Assembly: GCA_963971405.1 (NCBI GenBank) | Contig: OZ020484.1 | Coordinates: 7,564,001-7,628,000 of the forward strand | Origin: Psococerastis gibbosa | Lineage: Eukaryota; Arthropoda; Insecta; Psocodea; Psocidae | Reading direction: 5' to 3' | Length of the DNA stretch: 64,000 nt | Part shown: positions 33,380 through 43,843 of the stretch, piece after piece | Layout: every line of letters starts with the position of its first letter | Position numbering within the stretch: position 1 is the first letter of the stretch | The notes under the pieces: generated by a model | The model's database searches: none | Told to the model about the DNA's origin: nothing | The model's input: only the letters and a program-made list of their open reading frames with translations | Position numbers and translations under genes: made by a program

Positions 33380-35030
33380 CAACCCAAAGGCAGAATAGTT
33401 CGCACACCTGAAAAATTTACAACTCCTATTTTTAAAAATAATAATAATAATGTTATTATATAATATTATAAAGAGTACAAGCTATCACTCGATAGAGGAC
33501 ATGATTAAGTATATCTAGCTACATTTACTTCAAATATAAGAAGTATGGTCAGTTCAGAAAAAAAATTTCTTTATCCGTTCGTGAGGCATATTAGTTCGCA
33601 CACTTTTACTGAACCCCCTTTCAGCTAAATAAAGGCCAAATTTTACTGCAGATTGGAAAATCTACACTTCTGTTTTTATGTTTAATACCTGAAAAGTGTT
33701 GAAAAATATTGTAAAAATAACATCTACAAAAATGCCTAGTGAAAAACCAATTTCTGAAGAGACAAGGAAGAAGATCATATATCTTCACCAAACCGGCGTA
33801 TCTGCGAGGGACATTGTTCAGCAGCTGTTTCTACCACATTCAACAGTGCAGTCAATTATCAGCCTGTTCCGTGGAAAAGGCAGTAGCCATCCTAAACGAA
33901 AAACAGGCCGAAAAACTCCAATTTCTCTGAGAGAACGCAGGCACCTGAAGACCTTAATTCTTCTAAATAGGCGCGGAACGTTGAAGGAAATCACTGAAAA
34001 GTGGAGGGAGGCTATTAGTGAAGCTGTCTCTATAAGAATTTGCCGAAGGGTCATGAAGGAAATAGGTTACAAATTGTTTTCAGCGAAGAAAATGACATAA
34101 ACAAAAAATAACAAAAACTTAGAGTTTTAGAAAATGACCGCGCTTTCAAGGCGTCAAACACGAAGAAGGTTACAATGGGCTAGAAACTTTTCAAAATGGC
34201 CCAAAAACCGCTGGGAAACAATTATTTGGTCCGATGAGTCACGGTTTGTTCTACATATGGGCAATCAAGGACCCGAAGTCATCAGGATGAAGCCTGAAGC
34301 TTATCAGCCATAATGCATAAAACAGACAGTCAAGTTCCCGACCAGCGTAATGATATGGGGATGCTTGAGTTCGAAAGGAGTTGGTCACCTGTACTTCGTA
34401 GAAGGCACTGTCAATGACCCTAAGTATTTAGAAATTCTAAACAGCCATCTTTTACCGTCGAGAAGTGCCCTACATCCCGCTGGCAATTTTGTATTTCAGC
34501 AAGACTTGTCACACTACAAATTCTGCTAAACAGTGGTTTGGTGAAAAAACGATTCAGTTTTTACATGGGTAGCTAATAGCCCAGATTTGTCACCAATTGA
34601 AAACCTTTGGCTCATCATGAAAGAGGTAGTAGCCAAAAAGAGCCCGAAGACAAAGGATGAACTGAAGAAGGCCTTCCTAGATGTGTGGAGTGGTATTACA
34701 CCAGCGATGTGCAGTAATGTTGTTTCTTCAATGCCCAAAAGAATTGCCGCTGTTATAAAAAACAAAGGAGGGGTATCGCAGAACTGATGGACAGTTCACT
34801 TTGACTGTGCGAACTATTACGCCTCCCAAGTTGTTGAAACAAATATTAATCCTGAATTGTTCATGTGTATTATGTTTGAAGTTTATGTTGCTAGATGTAC
34901 TCTATCATGTCCTCTATCGACAGACAGCAAGTATTCTTTATAATATTATCTATTAAGTTGATTATTATTTTTTTTTAAAACAAAGAGTTATAAATTTTTG
35001 AGGTGTACGAACTATTCTGCCTTTGGGTTG
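33380..35030 (+). mobile_element. Tc1-like transposon, full length, TA TSD
   Basis: A 1651 bp element flanked by TA at 33378-33379 and 35031-35032. The inverted ends start CAACCCAAAGGCAGAATAGT and extend for about 180 bp. Inside each arm a second motif (GAGGCATATTAGTTCGCACA at about 33583; complement near 34800-34830) resembles the outer one (AGAATAGTTCGCACACC). This is the IR/DR layout of Tc1 elements such as Sleeping Beauty, with two transposase-binding sites per end. Inserted in intron 5 of the minus-strand transposase/YqaJ gene. Confidence 0.92.
33732..34786 (+). pseudogene. Tc1 transposase, broken by stops
   Basis: Starts MPSEKPISEETRKKIIYLHQ, a paired-type helix-turn-helix with ARDIVQQLFLPHSTVQSI, followed by a GRKTP linker and a second DNA-binding region to about 34090. 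The catalytic D, D and E motifs are seen in separate segments: WSDESRF (about 34230), FQQDLSHY (about 34495) and SPDLSPIENLW (about 34580). The ending KGGVSQN runs to TGA at 34784. In-frame stops lie after FSAKKMT (34099), after EAYQP and after KFC, so this copy cannot make a full transposase. At about 350 codons the length is normal for the family. Confidence 0.9.
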
Positions 35031-35067
35031 TAATACAAGATAGCGAACTCCCATGCTCTCTGTAGGG

Positions 35068-35266
35068 AGTCCACGCAAAATGAGAAAAGTATGGACATGG
35101 AATGTTTTGATCCTGTGCAACACTGTAAAAATATTCTTTGCACAATTTTTGTTATGCCTTGCATCCAATGCAACAAGGTAACGCAAAATGGTGCAAAGAA
35201 TATTTTTATAGTGTTGCACATGATCAAAACATTCCACGTCCATACTTTTCTCATTTTGCGTGGACT
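35068..35266. repeat. fold-back element in intron 5
   Basis: About 199 bp, arms starting AGTCCACGCAAAATGAGAAA and complementary over roughly 85-90 bp around a short loop near 35155-35180. No TSD is clear. It lies about 15 bp beyond the exon 5 donor (35280-35279) and about 40 bp from the Tc1 end. Confidence 0.8.
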
Positions 35267-35280
35267 ATAACATTGCTCAC

Positions 35281-35777
35281 CAATGAGACGGCTGTATACC
35301 AAGCCATGCATTTCAATGCTAAGGCGGAATCCTTCCCGGACTATGTCCGCCTCCATTGCAGTTCTTGCTTTGCTTCGGCTCCAGTTATTGTAGCAGACGT
35401 GTTGGCGGATATTTTGGCCCTTGTCCCGATCGCACACATAGCAGTATTTGTTGCAGATAACAAATAACAACAAATAATACTTTTTTGGTGCAATAACCAA
35501 TTATCGACGCCATTCCACTCAGCGAATTATATTTCGTCTTGGAAGAGCGCTTCGCCCAAGCCCCATCTGCTACCACTGTTATGAAAGGAGTGCCATCTAA
35601 AAAGACATCACCATTTACCAGTGCCAGCCTTTTTTCTTCTTCTCCAGCCTCCTTCATTGACTGCAGTAAATTGCATCTAATGGAGGTAGATACATTACAT
35701 GCCACTTTAATAAAAAAAATTTCACACATAAGTGTTCATCGATGCAAAAATTGGCGCAGCGGCAGCGTAGCCAACTC
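35281..35777 (-). pseudogene. exon 5: transposase catalytic segment
   Basis: Begins at an acceptor (TTTTAG before 35777) as GVGYAAAAPIFASMN, then loses frame. It recovers as MKEAGEEEKRLALVNGDV and GTPFITVVADGAWAKRSSKT, the block with the first catalytic Asp. After IIGYCTKK it shifts again, with NKYCYVCDRDKG and ARTAMEADIVREGF in another frame. It ends YSRLIG at a GTGAGC donor. The CxxC-type cysteine cluster of the paralogue is partly kept. Confidence 0.75.
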
Positions 35778-36080
35778 CTAAAATTAAATGGATTGATTAG
35801 AAATGCCAAACCAAATGAACAATGCTTGATCTCAGCAGGGAGGGATCGCAACTGCAGCAACTGGTAAGAGCCCACAATTTGAAAGACGGGAGAGGAAAGA
35901 GTGAAGTACATTCATAAGCAACAATATCTGCGCTGTGAGTGGTGAAGATTAATTGTGGAGTAATAAATAAGAGCACAGCTTTTTATCCTACTGCTTGCGT
36001 TTACCGGCGACAGAAGGATTTCATATAGCCTAGTTTTATGGAGATACAATTGTTAATGTTGACAATTCAAACAAACATAC

Positions 36081-37072
36081 CGGCTGAAATTACACCATTG
36101 ACCAATTTTACATCGACATCTTCATCCCTTGGTTGCAGTTCGTAGTGTTTCACAATATTGCAGTTTCGGCATTGAAACTGCAATTGGGTTGACACAATAC
36201 TGCGCGTCCTTATTTGTACCTCTTTAATAAATTCCATATTGGCAAAGCTGCAGTCAAATGGAACATGGAAGTCTCCTTGAATTTGACTGAATAGATGGGC
36301 CAAGTGAACTATTCTATTGCCGGGTAGTTTGCCAACTTAAAAGGAGAAACAACCAGTTTTATTAACATGAAATATACAATAGAAATGTTGACAATGTAGA
36401 GAAATAATTAAGTGGCAGGGATCATATATGAAATAAGTACAACAAGAAGGGGGGGGGGGGGGGGGAATTGGGATTGGTTCAGGTTTTGTCGTTGACAGTA
36501 ACACTTACCTTCAAATCGAGTAACAGCTTCAGTTGCACAAGTATCCATTGCCGAGTATTTCCCAGGGATGCACTTAGGCGTTTCTTGGTCCGACCCAAAT
36601 GCTCCCATTGGCGGAGTCTGAGGGCCGACTGAAAGAAATGAAATATGTAAGCCTGATTTAAAAAATACGACAAATAGCATTAGTTTACTTCATCCACACC
36701 CTGAAATACCAACAAGTGGCGAACTCTTTTACCACCTAACACAAACTCCTACCGAACGGCTCAAATGTCCGCAAGGACGCAGCAGCTTTCGTTATGTTTT
36801 CTCATCACCATCATTCTGTACGTGCAATGAGACACTTACCGGAAATGGGCGTAAAAATTGCTGTTGCACACGTACAAGCGTCTACATGCAGACATTCTAG
36901 GCATTTACGCTCAGGTGTTTGTTGCCCTGTTGATGGTGAAGGTTGCGGCTGCTCGACAATGACATCACCTTCCAGACCGCGACTTTCGACATCAACATGA
37001 AGATCTCTGCTAGTCGTTGCAGCAGAGTTTGATTTTAAAATCACACCTTCCCTCTCGAGGAATCGATCCACT
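36081..37072 (-). pseudogene. exons 2-4: N-terminal region of transposase/YqaJ gene
   Basis: Exon 2 (36840-37072) reads VDRFLEREGVILKSNS, matching VDNYLKREGVILTSTP in the paralogue, and ends PISG at a GTAAGT donor. Exon 3 (36509-36628) reads VGPQTPPMGAFGSDQETP and ends RFEG. Exon 4 (36081-36335) reads KLPGNRIVHLAHLFSQIQ, a CRNC motif and LVNGVIS. All three are open and joined in phase 1. A long G run lies in intron 3 at 36448-36465. Confidence 0.78.
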
Positions 37073-37479
37073 CTAAAACAAAAACATTACAAAATTAATA
37101 ATTGCATATACGATAACATCATGTAAATTGTACACATACTGTACATAAACATAAGTCCGCGACGTCATATTTGCTACTAACCGCGGGGAGTCATCAATCA
37201 ATCAATCAATCAAACAATCGTGTATCCATGCAATCCATGGACGCACCTCGACCTCGTCATAAAACAAAAAAAAAACTACTCGACGAAATAAATAAGTCAC
37301 GAAATATTTAACAAAATTCGTGAACGACATAAAACCACGTCACATTTTTCATTGTCTGGTTCCCCTGAAGCAAAAGCCGGTTACTTATATTTACAAAGTT
37401 TTACAATACAATCAATCCCAACAAAAACACTCCGTGTAAAAACAGGCCAAGTTCCTAACACCGATCTTAAAAAAGGTTT

Positions 37480-39005
37480 AGCCAGTCAATTCTTCATTCT
37501 TCATCACCAAAACATCAAGGAAGGCCAACTGGTTATTGTTTTCTTTTTCCACGGTGAACTGGATTCGTGGGTGAATTGAGTTGATGTGATCCAGGAATTT
37601 CGTCAGATTCTCCAGACCATGATTCCAAACAACAAAGGTGTCATCTACGTATTGGAACCAGTTTTTGGGCTGCTGTGTCTAACGCCGTTTTTTCAAAAGA
37701 TTCCATGTAGAAGTTGGCAACCACCGGGCTAATGGGATTCCCCATTGCAACGCCACCCAGTTGTTCGCAGAAGGTTGGATTCCATTGAAAGTATGTAGTT
37801 GTCAGAACGTAGTGGAACAAAGACGTGACGTCATCTGTGAACTTCTCCTTTATAAGCTCCATAGTTTCTTTGATTGGTACCAGAGTGAAGAGGGAGACGA
37901 CATCAAAACTCACGAGCAGGTCATCGGGTTCCAGGTGTAGGTCCTTCAGTTTTTCAATGAAATGCGTCGAGTCTCTTATGAAAGAATCTCCGGTTCCTAC
38001 ATGTATCTGTAGCAGCTTCGTCAGGTATTTTGCCACGTCGTATGTAGGAGATCCTATCGCGCTCACAATCGGACGTAGTGGCACATTCTGCTTATGGATT
38101 TTCGGGAGACCATACAGCCTGGGTGGTAATGCTTCTGATTTTACCAGGTTCCGCTTATCCTCGGTTGGTAAAGTGGAATCTTTGACCAGTTTCTTTGTTT
38201 TCGCCAGGATTCTTGATGTGGGGTCACGGCTGAGCACTCTATAAGTCGTTGGGTCCAGCAGGTCCAAGATATTCTTCTGGTAATCAATGGTGTTCAAGAT
38301 AGCTGTAGCATTCCCTTTCAGAACAACGATGTCCTTGTTGTTGTTTAAATCCTTCATGGCCATCCGTTCCTTGCTCGAGATGTTGGATTTGGGTGGTTTG
38401 GCGTGCTGTAGTATTCTGGCTGACTCACGGCGTATTTTCTCGGCAGCAGCTGGAGCCAAGAGCCTTACTGAGGATTCAATGTTGGCAATAATGTCCTCCG
38501 TGGGGATGCTCATAGGAACTACTGCGAAGTTGCCTCCTTTTCCCAGAATTGCTCGTTCGTCGTCAGTAAGCTGGTGATTGGAGAGATTGATGACCATCCG
38601 GTTTTTAACCAGGGTGGGCGGCGTCGGCTTGGTAAGCAGAAGGCGTTCCAGCTTCATTTGGTGGCGTTCCGTGGTCATCGCCATCTGCGTTGACATGGAT
38701 GTGTGTGTCAGCCTGTCCACCTTGCCCCAGTCATGCTGGCTCAGCTTCCCACTTAATTCCAGGTGAAGAGTGAGTAGACCTTTATCCAGTAGGGCCAATT
38801 ATTTCCTGGTGAAATCGATCCGTTCTCGTACAAGGGCACGTTCTGTCCGGTTATAGATACGTTTACAGCTAGCTGAACGCAGGTTTCGTTTCAAACGTAG
38901 AAAGGTAGGTACAACGTCATTATCCCTACATCTTAGCAGAAAAATCAGTGAACACAGGAGATGGGATTTCTTCTTCCGGAGAGTTTCCAGGCGTCAAATT
39001 TGGTA
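37480..39005 (-). pseudogene. Penelope-like element reverse transcriptase, broken
   Basis: The minus-strand frames show an N-terminal region (LRKKKSHLLCSLIFLLRCRD) and then the RT: ALPPRLYGLPKIHK, VPLRPIVSAIGSPTYDVAK, VSFDVVSLFTLVPI, GGVAMGNPISPVVANFYME and YVDDTFVVW (motif C). These are the signature blocks of Penelope-like RTs rather than LTR or LINE RTs. The copy is broken at about two places and incomplete. It lies in intron 1 of the minus-strand transposase/YqaJ gene, in the same orientation. Confidence 0.85.
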
Positions 39006-39009
39006 AAGG

Positions 39010-39420
39010 CGTAGAGCCGTACAATGTAACTGCAAATGCTTTCACGGCCGGAGTCAAATGAAGAACCAGTGTTCAAGCCTACGAAACAGCTCCAAAGCAT
39101 GATAAGATCAGCCAAGGATCTGAGAGACCCATTATCATCAGCAGGTGTGAACCGAATTTCTTACTCTTGTGGTGAAGTATACATAGGTACGACTAAACGC
39201 AGCGTAAATACGAGGATAGAAGAACATAAACGAAGCTGCCGCCGTCTACAACCGGAGAAGTCCGCGATTGCCGAGCACGTACTTACACAATCTGGACACA
39301 CGGTGCACTACAAACAGGCGACTGTCTTGTCATGGGCTACTCCATATTTCCCCAGACTACACAGAGAAGCTATTGAAATATACATGCACCAACACAATTT
39401 CAACAGAAAGGCTTAAAGGT
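39010..39420 (+). pseudogene. Penelope-like element GIY-YIG endonuclease end
   Basis: Plus-strand frame: NRISYSCGEVYIGTTKRSVN, TRIEEHKRSCR, EKSAIAEHVLTQSGH and REAIEIYMHQHNFNRKA. This is the C-terminal GIY-YIG domain typical of Penelope-like elements. It is oriented opposite to, and head-to-head with, the RT fragment at 37480-39005, so the two cannot form one reading unit. Confidence 0.85.
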
Positions 39421-39579
39421 GAACAAACTCTGGTATCCGGCGCTGAACAAAACAACAACAAAAAGGATGACCTCGGCCAATTGGGAAAAACAAGGTAATG
39501 GTAATTCCCCAGAGGAACAACATTTAGAATAACTTTTGGTAAAAAACTTGAAAAGAAGAAAGATTACATGGAGAAGGAA

Positions 39580-39780
39580 AAAATTTGAATTCTGCGTTGC
39601 CCTCCATCATGTCCTGATCTCAACCCCATTGAAAACCTATGGGAAATTATTCCTCGTGAAGTGCACCAGAGAAAACTGAGGTGTATTTAAGAACTTTGAA
39701 AACTATTGAAGACGTCTGGAAGGACATCCCCGGTGCAATTATTTCACTTCCCTGATACAGTCAATGCTCAATTGATGTGT
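39580..39780 (+). pseudogene. Tc1/mariner transposase C-terminal fragment
   Basis: Reads CPDLNPIENLWEIIPREVHQ, the E motif region of DD34E transposases, followed by frameshifted remains (KTIEDVWKDIPG). No ends recognised; unrelated in detail to the Tc1 copy at 33380-35030. Confidence 0.7.
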
Positions 39781-40159
39781 TGAGGTGATGAGAGACATGG
39801 GGGTCACACATAATATTAATACATTGAATCAAATAAGAGTCAGTTTCATTTATTTGGTTTTGTTCCAACCATTATGGCCAACGACATTTTCGTCTTCACC
39901 TCATCCTCTTGAAACCACTGATCCAATTTCAAAGTATTTTTGATGAAAGTGTGTGGTACCTACCCACGATACTACAATATCATGTGCAGTTTGATATGTG
40001 AACTGCTTTTGTATGAAAAGCCATAAACGTGTTTGTTCCAGGATTTATGACCAATACTGTAGGTGCACAGGTTTACTTGAGACAGCAACTGAAGATTGAA
40101 CAACTGAACAATTGAAGATGCATGCGGCGGGAAACAGTGGGAACCACTCGTAACCACCA

Positions 40160-40432
40160 GCCCATACCGCGTGGCTGATGCGGTAGCAAAATTTAGACTC
40201 TGTACTGGGTACGACTACCTGCAAGCGCACCTTCACCGGATCGGGGTTGTAGACTCGGACAGCTGTCCCCTTTGCAACTCTGGGAGGATGACGGGGGTCT
40301 ACACCTCCAGGACTGCGCAGCCCTCTCCAACAGCCAAGACAGAAACACCTTGCGTCTTTACTGGGAGGCTCGTCGGCGTATGGCAGAGATGCCAAGAGCT
40401 GGCTTTGGATTAAGTAAAGTAAGTACTTGAGT
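40160..40432 (+). pseudogene. LINE C-terminal fragment (zinc-knuckle end)
   Basis: Reads VADAVAKFRLCTGYDYLQAH and LHRIGVVDSDSCPLCNSGRM, then after a frame change LQDCAALSNS and YWEARRRMAE. The AKFRLxTGxDxLxxHLHRIG and CPLC motifs are standard for the C-terminus of Jockey/I-type LINEs. Confidence 0.75.
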
Positions 40433-40519
40433 TAGCAACTAAAAGCCTAACGAAGCTCTTCATTTCCTCATAATTTATTAATATTAATAGACAATAAATG
40501 CAAAATTTCAAAAACTCAC

Positions 40520-40629
40520 CTGCGCAAATCGAGCTCACGTCTCACTTCGTCTGGTCTCTTTCCACGAAAACCACGTTTGTATTTACCGAATTTTTTCTGG
40601 TACACCTTCGCGGACTTTCTTCGTCCCAT
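40520..40629 (-). pseudogene. exon 1 of the 13-exon transposase/YqaJ gene
   Basis: Starts MGRRKSAKVYQKKFGKYKRG and ends in phase 2 at a GTGAGT donor. The paralogue starts MGKFKGQKEYEKNRRTRAYR and its first intron lies at the same place and phase, after the Glu/Leu-rich end of a basic segment and before VD. The basic stretch could act as a DNA-binding or nuclear-entry segment (inference). Intron 1 is about 3.4 kb and holds the Penelope-like, Tc1 and LINE fragments. Confidence 0.75.
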
Positions 40630-40992
40630 TATCAAATGTTATAATTGAAAAACTATTTAAAAAAATTCAACACTATGGGTTGAAATAAGACATTCCCTAA
40701 TCTCAGGCCAGGCCAGGCCGGCCTTATTTTAGACCACAGACAAAAGAAAAATACAAATTTATTTATTTTAGTTTTAAATGTTTATTCATTGAATAAACAT
40801 TACATTTTTAATATAATATCACTTAATTATATTATAATGATACGATAAAACTAGCGTAACATTTTTGTTCACCACCTCAATAAATAATAAATTTTGTGTA
40901 GGTTTCATTGGCGCATAACGTGGGGAGAGACTAGTTTTGTGTCAGCCTTCCAGTAATGCTTTTATATTTAATTGAATAATTAATTAGTATAA

Positions 40993-41400
40993 GGCGGCTA
41001 TTCCATCTGTTAATAATCCGTCATTTGTACATTAAAAATTGATGAGATGTTTGTTTTAGGCGCCCATTCCACATACGTACAACGTCAATGAAAATTATGA
41101 AATTGAAGGTGGTAGCAGAATTTTTAGTATGTCTTTAATGTCTGCTACCACCTTCAATTTCATAATTTTCATTGACGTTGTACGTATGTGGAATGGGCAC
41201 CTTAAGGAGACTATTATGTAGATACTTAACTTATCAATTATATATTAAGTTAAAATATGGTGGAGACTTTTTATTGATATCTCTACATATTATAACTTAA
41301 TTTATAATAGAAAAGTTAATTGTCTACATAATAATCTCCTTAAAACAAATATCTTATCAATTTTTTAACGCACAAATGACGGATTATTGACCGTTGGAAT
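40993..41400. repeat. fold-back MITE, GGCGGC subfamily, with nested MITE
   Basis: Left end GGCGGCTATTCCATCTG after TAA; right end runs to GACGGATTATTGACCGTTGG, where the last bases are lost. The arms surround AAGGAGACTATTATGTAG. A second fold-back MITE at 41059-41201 lies in its left arm. Confidence 0.8.
41059..41201. repeat. fold-back MITE, 143 bp subfamily, nested, TSD TTA
   Basis: Near-perfect palindrome from GGCGCCCATTCCACATACG; core GAAGGTGGTAGCAGA and its inverted partner. TTA at 41056-41058 and 41202-41204. Same subfamily as 52486-52628 and 55915-56057. Confidence 0.9.
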
Positions 41401-42045
41401 GTAATGTAAATGATTTAGATCTTTAACTATTAATTTTCAGTCTGCGTAGAGATGGTTTAGGCTTCAACAGCTTGTACCCTAAGGGCTAAGTAATGTAGAT
41501 TTGGTATAGTCTCCAGGATATATTGCCTAGTAGGCTTATGTTGTTAATTAATAAAAACTAAGATGAAAAAAAAACTATATTGACAGTCAGAATCAACAGG
41601 CACGAAGTGTTCTGCAGTATATAAAAAGATAATAAGTTAAAATGTTATTGAAAATAGATCGCGCCTCACCGTTGAGTCACCGGCACAAGCTATAAGTTGT
41701 GATTCCACGACTTATCTCCCCGCAGTCGACGCCAATGATAATGACGTCATAATGCCCCGGCCTGGCCTGGCCTGAACGGGCCTGAGATTAGTGCTACTCT
41801 TGAAATAAGAGACAAGCGCAGACATCTCTAAATGTAAACATTTAACATACACAAAATCAGGGCTGCCAAATGAATAGAGTTCTTGCGTAGTGACGTCACA
41901 GTAAGAGGGCGGAGCTAACAGCGCATGCGTGATTGCGAAAATAATGTAAACAAAATCAGCTGTTCGGCCATTGGAGGATATGAAATGCATTGAGCGCTAT
42001 TGATTTTTACAGTTTTAAGTTGTTATTATTCATATTTCTAGCGTT
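41401..42045. other. intergenic; possible regulatory stretch before the THAP fragment
   Basis: No gene. AGTGACGTCACAG at about 41889 contains the CRE-like palindrome TGACGTCA. GAGTTCTTGCG at 41877-41887 has an inverted partner, CGCAAGAACTC, near 43613-43623. Confidence 0.35.
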
Positions 42046-42466
42046 ATGGTCAAGCATTGCTGCTATAGCTTGTGTAATAGTGATAGCCTACACCAAGACA
42101 GAACACATATGAGAGAGGTCCGAATTATATCGTTCCCCAAGCCACTGGAAAAAATTAAGAAATGCAAGTGGAGGTTGCATCTTTGGGGCAGAACGAAGTC
42201 CACAATATTTAAAGTTACAAAATACACATATATATGCATGGCCGTGCCCAGGAGGTGGTCCATGGAGTCCGCCCCCCCCCCCGAAATAAATTTCTGCAGA
42301 TAAACCTGTATGGTTTGAAGAATTTATCCATTAATTCATTAATAAATTACGAAAAAAAATGTTTGGACCCCCCCCCCCCCCCGAAATCATAACCTGGGAA
42401 CAGCCTTGTATATATGTTCATCCTAGTGGGCCAACAAAAGATTTTCCAGATCCAATAGGACAGTCG
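42046..42466 (+). pseudogene. THAP-domain coding fragment split by a hAT MITE
   Basis: MVKHCCYSLCNSDS opens a C-x4-C cluster after an initiator Met. RIISFPKPLEKIKKCKWRLH gives the conserved FPK and a Trp, and KVTKYTYIC reaches the third Cys region. The element at 42237-42408 then intervenes. After it HPSGPTKDFPDPIGQSIE matches the PT..(N/F)PDPI tail of THAP zinc fingers, in another frame with a few bases missing. THAP domains bind DNA and occur in host factors and in P and Kolobok transposases. No transposase core was found downstream, so the parent gene is unknown. Confidence 0.75.
42237..42408. repeat. hAT MITE inserted in the THAP fragment, perfect 8 bp TSD
   Basis: A 172 bp element with ends CATGGCCGTGCCCAGG and CCTGGGAACAGCCTTG. 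Identical TATATATG copies lie at 42229-42236 and 42409-42416. C runs lie near both ends. Confidence 0.88.
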
Positions 42467-42474
42467 ATTGAGAT

Positions 42475-42630
42475 CATGGCCGTAGCCAAGGGCGAGTTCA
42501 ACCTCCTCCCCCCCCCCCCGTGATGATACTAAATAGAATCGGATTTTGAGAGGAAAAATATAAACTACTATGTAGTATCCAATTAAATTTCTGAACCCCC
42601 CCCCCCCGAAAAATCCCGGCTACGGCCTTG
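42475..42630. repeat. hAT MITE after the THAP fragment, 7/8 TSD
   Basis: A 156 bp element of the 58338-58505 family in the opposite orientation: CATGGCCGTAGCCAAGG to CCCGGCTACGGCCTTG. Flanks ATTGAGAT (42467-42474) and ATTGGGAT (42631-42638). Confidence 0.85.
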
Positions 42631-43050
42631 ATTGGGATCAATAATGTATATTAATATATATCGTCGTTACTTTCCAGTGGCCATGGCCGTGCCCAGGTGG
42701 GTGGTCCATGGGGTCCCCCCCCCCGTAATAATTTTTCTTATGTAAACCATGTAAACCTGTATTGCTTGATGACCATTAATTCAATAATAAATTACGTTAA
42801 AAAAAACTTGGACCCCCCCCCCCGAAAAATCCTGGCTACGGCCTTGATTTGGATCAATAATGGATATTAATATATATCGTCGTTACTTTCCAGTAGCCAC
42901 GGCCGTGCCCAGGTGGGTGGTCCATGGGGTCCCCCCCCCCCCGTAATAATTTTTTTATGTAAACCTGTATTGCTCGATGACCATTAATTCAATAATAAAT
43001 TGCGTTAAAAAATGTTTGGACACCCCCCCCCCCCCCGAAAACAAAAGCAA
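42631..43050. repeat. tandem duplication of a C-rich MITE unit
   Basis: Two direct units of about 210 bp (42631-42846 and 42847-43050). Each starts ATTTGGATCAATAATG-like, carries TATATCGTCGTTACTTTCCA, then the CATGGCCGTGCCCAGG element and a C run. Units differ at scattered bases and in C-run length. Confidence 0.75.
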
Positions 43051-43705
43051 ACGGCCTGTGACCCTATGAAAATTAACTGCTTTGGTGCTCAGATACTAAA
43101 TTGAATTCTAGTGATAGTATTATGGAGAGACAATAACCCTTTTTACTCTACTAATATTTACAAACAACATGATAGGCTAGCGTGTCGACAGCCCAGCCGA
43201 CTAGGCTATATTTCATGGTAGTTATGCAGTAAAGTTGTATGGTTATGGTAATAAATCATTACTAATACATTAATTGTAATATGTATAAGCAAGCTTAGGC
43301 TCATATACCCATTTAAAAATCTGTTCTGCCCTCGCGGAAGTATCACAAACAATGAAATAAAATTAGATACACAAGTAAATAATATTTTTTGACAATTATT
43401 TGCTGCTACTTTGCTGTAATTTTTTGTCAGTACCCGCGCAAGTATTGAAGGAACATATAAATAGCACTAATTTGCCATTTAAAAGCGAAAATTTCTTAAA
43501 ATAAAATAAATTTCATTGGAAAGCCTATACACTCCATGTTAAAATGAGGGGGTGATGTCCGAGAATCAGGGGTACCCCCTCCCTTTTCGACAGCCCGCCA
43601 TCTTTGTTTTACCTGCGCAAGAACTCCATTCTGCCGTATTCCTCGGAAATTGTTAAATAGTTCCTCAGAATACCCCGGAATTTTTTTTAATGTTGGTCCC
43701 CTTTA
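43051..43705. other. intergenic, no gene seen
   Basis: No supported gene. Confidence 0.45.
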
Positions 43706-43843
43706 GATGCTATTCCACCAACGCCAATAGTGATAGTAAATGTAGTATTGACGTGGTAGCAGACATTTTTAGACTGTCTTAATGTCTGCTACCACGTCAA
43801 TACCACATTTACTATCACTATTGACGTTGGTCGAAAACGCGCC
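43706..43843. repeat. fold-back MITE, AATAGTGATAGTAAATG subfamily, TSD TTA
   Basis: A 138 bp palindrome with GTATTGACGTGGTAGCAGAC and its complement at the centre; TTA at 43703-43705 and 43844-43846. Sister copies at 13057-13197 and 55643-55781; a half copy at about 62145-62230. Confidence 0.85.

Larger units (their letters stand above)
29663..40629 (-). pseudogene. 13-exon Mutator-like transposase/YqaJ gene, decayed
   Basis: A minus-strand paralogue of the gene at 46485-50392, recognised exon by exon from the protein match and GT-AG sites: exons 40520-40629, 36840-37072, 36509-36628, 36081-36335, 35281-35777, 32881-33208, 31595-31782, 31359-31484, 31039-31237, 30584-30891, 30341-30444, 29785-29985 and 29663-29732. 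Domain order is a basic N-terminus, the Mutator-like transposase region (VADGAWAKR kept, exon 5) and a YqaJ-type PD-(D/E)XK nuclease (exons 10-12). Reading phase is preserved across most junctions, but exons 5, 6, 9, 12 and 13 carry frameshifts or stops, so it is probably inactive. Introns hold a Tc1 element, MITEs and Penelope-like pieces. It could be a domesticated gene that later died, or an intron-bearing transposon; no terminal repeats were seen. Confidence 0.8.

Noticed and set aside
37825-38244. Plus-strand open frame of 139 codons
   Set aside because: Antisense shadow of the Penelope-like RT, whose motifs are on the minus strand.
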